From Ningiella ruwaisensis (GTDB lineage Bacteria; Pseudomonadota; Gammaproteobacteria; Enterobacterales; Alteromonadaceae): 64,000 nt of DNA. The stretch is from the NCBI RefSeq assembly GCF_004798935.1, contig NZ_RAHT01000003.1:62001-126000 (forward strand), read 5' to 3'. The notes under the pieces are model-generated. The model saw only the letters and a program-made list of their open reading frames with translations, ran no database searches and was not told the DNA's origin. Position 1 is the stretch's first letter, and every line of letters starts with the position of its first letter. The translations under genes were made by a program, and so were the position numbers. This document shows, one piece after another, positions 60,732 to 64,000 of the stretch.

Positions 60732-61976
60732 ATGAAAGCAAAAATGCTCACGGCAAGGCCACAAGGTCATTTGCTCACACTTCTTGCGCTAGTGTTAACG
60801 TTAAGCGCATTTATCAGCGGCTGCAGTGAGACCAAAGATCACAATGCGATTATGAAAACCGTGTTTGCCGTTTCGCCTGAGCCTGCAGACAAGCAGGTAG
60901 AAAGAACTCTCTCGGGCGTCTTGCAGCCGGTGGACCAAAGCGTGCTGAGCTTCGAAATTCCAGGGGTTATTGAAAAGGTCAACGTAAATTTAGGCGATAA
61001 TTTTAAAAAGGGTGATGTACTGGCCACAATTGAAGATAAGGTATTTCAATTGGCGGTACGTCAACGCGAAGGGCAATTGTCTGAAGCGCAGGCTCGTCTG
61101 ACTGAAGCCGAGTTGGATTTGCGGCGTAAAACCCAACTTGTTGCCTCGGGAGCTGTCTCTCAGGCAGAAGTTGATGTTGCTCAAGCGCGCTTTAAATCCT
61201 TAAGTGACCAGGTTGAAATCGCTAAAGCTCAGCTTGCAATGGCTTATGAAGATTTAGCTGACACAAAGCTAGTCGCCCCTTATGATGGAACGGTCGCTCA
61301 GCGACATATCGAACCTTCTCAACAAGTCTCCCCTTCCAACGCTATTTTTACCATTCAGGGCAGCAATGCTCTGGAAGTATCTGTCCTGGTTCCTGAATCC
61401 ATGATCAATCAAATTAAAGTAGGCGATACCGCGAATGTGGATATTATTGTTAATCAAGCGCGCCAGCGAATAGCCGGAACGGTGTTTGAGCGAGGTAATC
61501 AGGCGCAACGAGCCAATGCTTTTCCGGTTACGGTGGCTTTAGATGCATACTCAAGCGATTCAGGCGATACGTTAGTTGATGCATTCGTTGATAAAAACGC
61601 GCCTTTGCCTTTGTTACAAGCAGGTATGTCAGCCGAAGTCACCTTTGTTTCCAAAGTCAAAGATATTGCTAGCAATAGCCTGCGCGCACCTTTGTCGGCG
61701 GTCGCAGCCGGGGCGAAAAATTCGCACTACGTTTATGCCTTGGTAAAAAATAGCGATGTAAATCAAAGCGAGCAATCAAAGCAAGATACACTCGTAACTT
61801 ACGGATTTTATACCTTGAGAAAAGTCGAGGTAGATGTCGAATTGTTGCAAGATGATTATGCTATTTTTACAGCCTCTCAAGACCTTGATCAAATCGTGCG
61901 ATCAGGTTTGGATTTTTTACGCGAAGGGCAGCAGGTAAAAGTCGCCAATGAATATCCTCAAACCATCAATCAATAG
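60732..61976 (+). CDS. RND efflux periplasmic adaptor (HlyD/MFP family lipoprotein)
   Basis: This protein is 414 aa from ATG 60732 with AAGGAG six bases upstream; a TTG start 27 bp earlier is rejected. Lipobox: LSAFISGCSE. It has the barrel-sandwich half PGVIEKVNVNLGDNFKKGDVLATIED, an alpha-hairpin (QREGQLSEAQARLTEAELDL ... AQARFKSLSDQVEIAKAQLA), the second lipoyl half LADTKLVAPYDGTVAQRHIEP, and a beta-barrel/membrane-proximal domain. It connects the downstream RND permease (13-bp gap) to an outer-membrane channel. Substrate is unknown. Confidence 0.93.
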   Translation: MKAKMLTARPQGHLLTLLALVLTLSAFISGCSETKDHNAIMKTVFAVSPEPADKQVERTLSGVLQPVDQSVLSFEIPGVIEKVNVNLGDNFKKGDVLATIEDKVFQLAVRQREGQLSEAQARLTEAELDLRRKTQLVASGAVSQAEVDVAQARFKSLSDQVEIAKAQLAMAYEDLADTKLVAPYDGTVAQRHIEPSQQVSPSNAIFTIQGSNALEVSVLVPESMINQIKVGDTANVDIIVNQARQRIAGTVFERGNQAQRANAFPVTVALDAYSSDSGDTLVDAFVDKNAPLPLLQAGMSAEVTFVSKVKDIASNSLRAPLSAVAAGAKNSHYVYALVKNSDVNQSEQSKQDTLVTYGFYTLRKVEVDVELLQDDYAIFTASQDLDQIVRSGLDFLREGQQVKVANEYPQTINQ

Positions 61977-61989
61977 GGCTTGAGACGAC

Positions 61990-64000
61990 ATGAATATTTC
62001 TGGATTAAGCCTTGTTTACAACCGACTGCTCATGGCGGTAGTCGTCTCGCTGATGGTGTTTGGTGCGTATAGTTATTTTAATTTGCCTGCGCAAGAAGAC
62101 CCAAAAGTGACCATCCGAGAGGCTGTTGTTACCACCACTTTAGAAGGTTTTCCTGCTCAGCGTGTTGAACTACTCATCACAAAAACACTTGAAGAAGCCA
62201 TTCAAAAGCTGCCTGAGGTGAAAGAGATACGCTCGGTGTCATTGGTGGGACAATCGATAATTCATGTGCAAATTGAAGATGAATACAATGAGCTCGACCA
62301 AATCTGGGATGATATGCGTCAGGAAATCGATTTGGTGGTTAATGAATTACCGCAAGGTACCAGCACTCCTCGCGTAAACGATAGCTTTGGCGATGTGGCC
62401 GTCTTAACGGTGGCGCTTCTGGCTGAAGAGGATATTTCGTGGGGTGAACGCTTTGATATGGCGCAGCATATTCGCGACTTTATGTTCACTGTTGAGGGCA
62501 CAAAAAAAGTCGATTTGCTGGGTATTCAGCCTGAACAAGTCGTTATCGAAATTGCAAATGCAAAACTGGCGCAGCTTGGCGTCGCGCCTAATTTAATGAT
62601 TCAGGCGCTGCAGCAGCAAAATATCATCCGACCCGGAGGAACAATAGACGCAAATGGCACTAATTTAACGCTGCAACCAACCGGTAATTACGAGTCGATT
62701 GACGATATCGCCAATACCTTGATCACCGTGCCTGGTCTTGAGCAATCCATTCAAGTCAAAGATATAGCGATGGTGAGTCGTCAAACGGTTGATCCACCTG
62801 TTCGCACTGCCTACTTTAACGGCGAGCCGGCCATTGTTTTTGCCATCGCTAAAGATGACGCGACTGACGTGCTGGCCTTTACGCCAGAGATGGAAGCGCT
62901 GATAAACGATATGCAGCAATCCATCCCGGCAGGCTACACATTAGAAGTCATTACTCGACAGGCTGATGTTGTGACGGCTGCGGTTGAAGGCGTGAGTTTC
63001 AACGTTATTCAAACCTTATCAATTGTTTCAGCGGTGGTCATTTTATTTTTAGGGCTTAGAACGGGCATCATCGTTGGCTCAATTGTGCCATCAGTGATTT
63101 TAATTACCTTGTCGGTGATGGCATTCAGCGGCATGGCGCTGGAAAGAATGTCATTGGCAACCTTAATCATTGCGCTTGGTGTGCTGGTAGATAACGGTAT
63201 TGTGGTGGCCGAAGATTTCAAGCGCCGTTTAGAAGAAGGTGAAGACAGAAAAGACGCCGTTCTTCAGGCGGGTTCGACACTGGCAATTCCTTTGCTCACC
63301 TCGTCGTTAACCACGATTTTAGTGTTTTTACCCCTGATGCTTGCAGACAGCGCATCAGGCGAATACACGCGCTCTGTCTCCTTGGTGATTTTGATTTCGC
63401 TGTTGATATCGTGGTTTCTGTCTCTGTCAGTGACACCACTGCTTTGCTATCACTTTGTTGAAATTAAAACCAAAGAAGAGCAAGGCATTGTACGACAAAA
63501 GATCAATGCTGTGTTTGACCGCATCAACCCCACGTATGAGATGCTTCTGCGCTGGGTACTTGCCCACAAAGCTGTTTTTCTCATCGCCATGCTGGTGCTG
63601 TTTTTCGCGGGTGGTTTTGGAATGAGTCAGGTCCCGGTTAAGTTTTTTCCCGACTCAGACCGCTCGCAGGTGCTGGTTTATATGGATTTACCGGCGGGCA
63701 GCTCCATGCGTGAAACAGAAGATGTTATGCACAAGGTGATGCAGGATTTAGATGACAAGTCAGCTTTTCCTCACATCAAAAAACATGTGGCCTATGGCGG
63801 TTTTGGCGGCCCGCGATTTGTACTTTCCCTCACCCCTATCGACACTGAACCGCACAAAGCCTTTTTTATGATTGATGTGGGGGACCGTAAACACACCCAG
63901 CCGACAATTGATGCATTAAGAGAAATGTTTGCCAGCAAATATCCGCAAGTGGCTGCGCGCGTGACCAAAATGTTTCTGGGCCCTTCAGACTCCAGCAAAA
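61990..64000 (+). CDS. RND-family efflux permease (partial)
   Basis: The first 670 residues of an AcrB-like transporter are present; the gene runs off the right edge. It starts MNISGLSLVYNRLLMAVVVS and continues FNLPAQEDPKVTIREAVVTTTLEGFPAQRVE, a pattern nearer to the short-adaptor 'efflux RND transporter permease' group than to classical AcrB. TM helices 4-6 carry LGVLVDNGIVVAEDF, with Asp/Asn in the usual proton-relay region, and the second-half start FFAGGFGMSQVPVKFFPDSDRSQ is visible. It uses the proton gradient to export substrates together with the adaptor encoded upstream. Confidence 0.92.
   Translation, partial: MNISGLSLVYNRLLMAVVVSLMVFGAYSYFNLPAQEDPKVTIREAVVTTTLEGFPAQRVELLITKTLEEAIQKLPEVKEIRSVSLVGQSIIHVQIEDEYNELDQIWDDMRQEIDLVVNELPQGTSTPRVNDSFGDVAVLTVALLAEEDISWGERFDMAQHIRDFMFTVEGTKKVDLLGIQPEQVVIEIANAKLAQLGVAPNLMIQALQQQNIIRPGGTIDANGTNLTLQPTGNYESIDDIANTLITVPGLEQSIQVKDIAMVSRQTVDPPVRTAYFNGEPAIVFAIAKDDATDVLAFTPEMEALINDMQQSIPAGYTLEVITRQADVVTAAVEGVSFNVIQTLSIVSAVVILFLGLRTGIIVGSIVPSVILITLSVMAFSGMALERMSLATLIIALGVLVDNGIVVAEDFKRRLEEGEDRKDAVLQAGSTLAIPLLTSSLTTILVFLPLMLADSASGEYTRSVSLVILISLLISWFLSLSVTPLLCYHFVEIKTKEEQGIVRQKINAVFDRINPTYEMLLRWVLAHKAVFLIAMLVLFFAGGFGMSQVPVKFFPDSDRSQVLVYMDLPAGSSMRETEDVMHKVMQDLDDKSAFPHIKKHVAYGGFGGPRFVLSLTPIDTEPHKAFFMIDVGDRKHTQPTIDALREMFASKYPQVAARVTKMFLGPSDSSK

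Overview
The window reads as chromosomal DNA of a marine gammaproteobacterium, most likely of the order Alteromonadales. This rests on protein families typical of that group (DUF3192, DUF2750, TIGR04211 SH3 protein, CLCA_X-type protein, TIGR03643, RlmE, GbsR-type regulator next to a bd-type oxidase) and on moderate GC. No lineage search was possible. I saw no rRNA or tRNA gene, CRISPR array, insertion sequence or prophage. About 57 protein genes were found; the first (cydA-like) and the last (RND permease) run off the window edges.

Layout. 0-2.5 kb: cydA-like oxidase subunit, its GbsR/MarR regulator and an ApbE flavin transferase. 2.8-7.6 kb: an Anbu (ancestral proteasome beta subunit) locus with circularly permuted ATP-grasp, alpha-E and zinc-peptidase genes. 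7.8-11.4 kb: small genes, a ParD/ParE toxin-antitoxin pair beside a 700-base structured non-coding stretch, a solute-binding lipoprotein and a GFA-type protein. 11.4-20.5 kb: a divergent set of exported proteins with CxxCH haem motifs, comprising a Tat-exported DUF1501-like protein, a LamG lipoprotein, a DUF1592/1588-like protein and a 926-aa propeller-like lipoprotein. 20.5-24.1 kb: two outer-membrane barrel proteins, TlpA, DUF4266 and DUF3570. 24.1-35.2 kb: a tightly overlapping operon of three TPR proteins, two small periplasmic proteins, one TolQ/ExbB, two TolR/ExbD and one TonB-like AgmX/PglI-type protein. 35.3-44 kb: rRNA methyltransferases, a CsgG/DUF4810/DUF799 trio, ferredoxin, a COG2509 flavoprotein, four tandem 95-bp palindromic repeats, YlqF GTPase and others. 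44-55 kb: porin, SH3 protein, two spondin-domain proteins with a two-component system, DHH phosphoesterase, a putative PEP-CTERM-like protein, an IalB-like protein and a GltS symporter. 55-64 kb: small proteins, a TonB-dependent receptor, a FAN1-type VRR-NUC nuclease fused to a DnaQ-like exonuclease, and an RND efflux adaptor/permease pair.

The most interesting region is 11.4-35.2 kb. Its right half has the parts of a proton-driven trans-envelope machine like the core of the myxobacterial Agl/Glt apparatus: a TolQR-type motor, a TonB-like arm, long TPR periplasmic/lipoprotein components and outer-membrane barrels. Its left half encodes large, probably surface-exposed haem proteins. I propose that the two halves work together, for example as a machine that moves, assembles or energises surface proteins. 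That link is inference from gene order. Other points of interest are the Anbu locus without its usual transglutaminase, the FAN1-exonuclease fusion, and the spondin pair next to its own two-component system.
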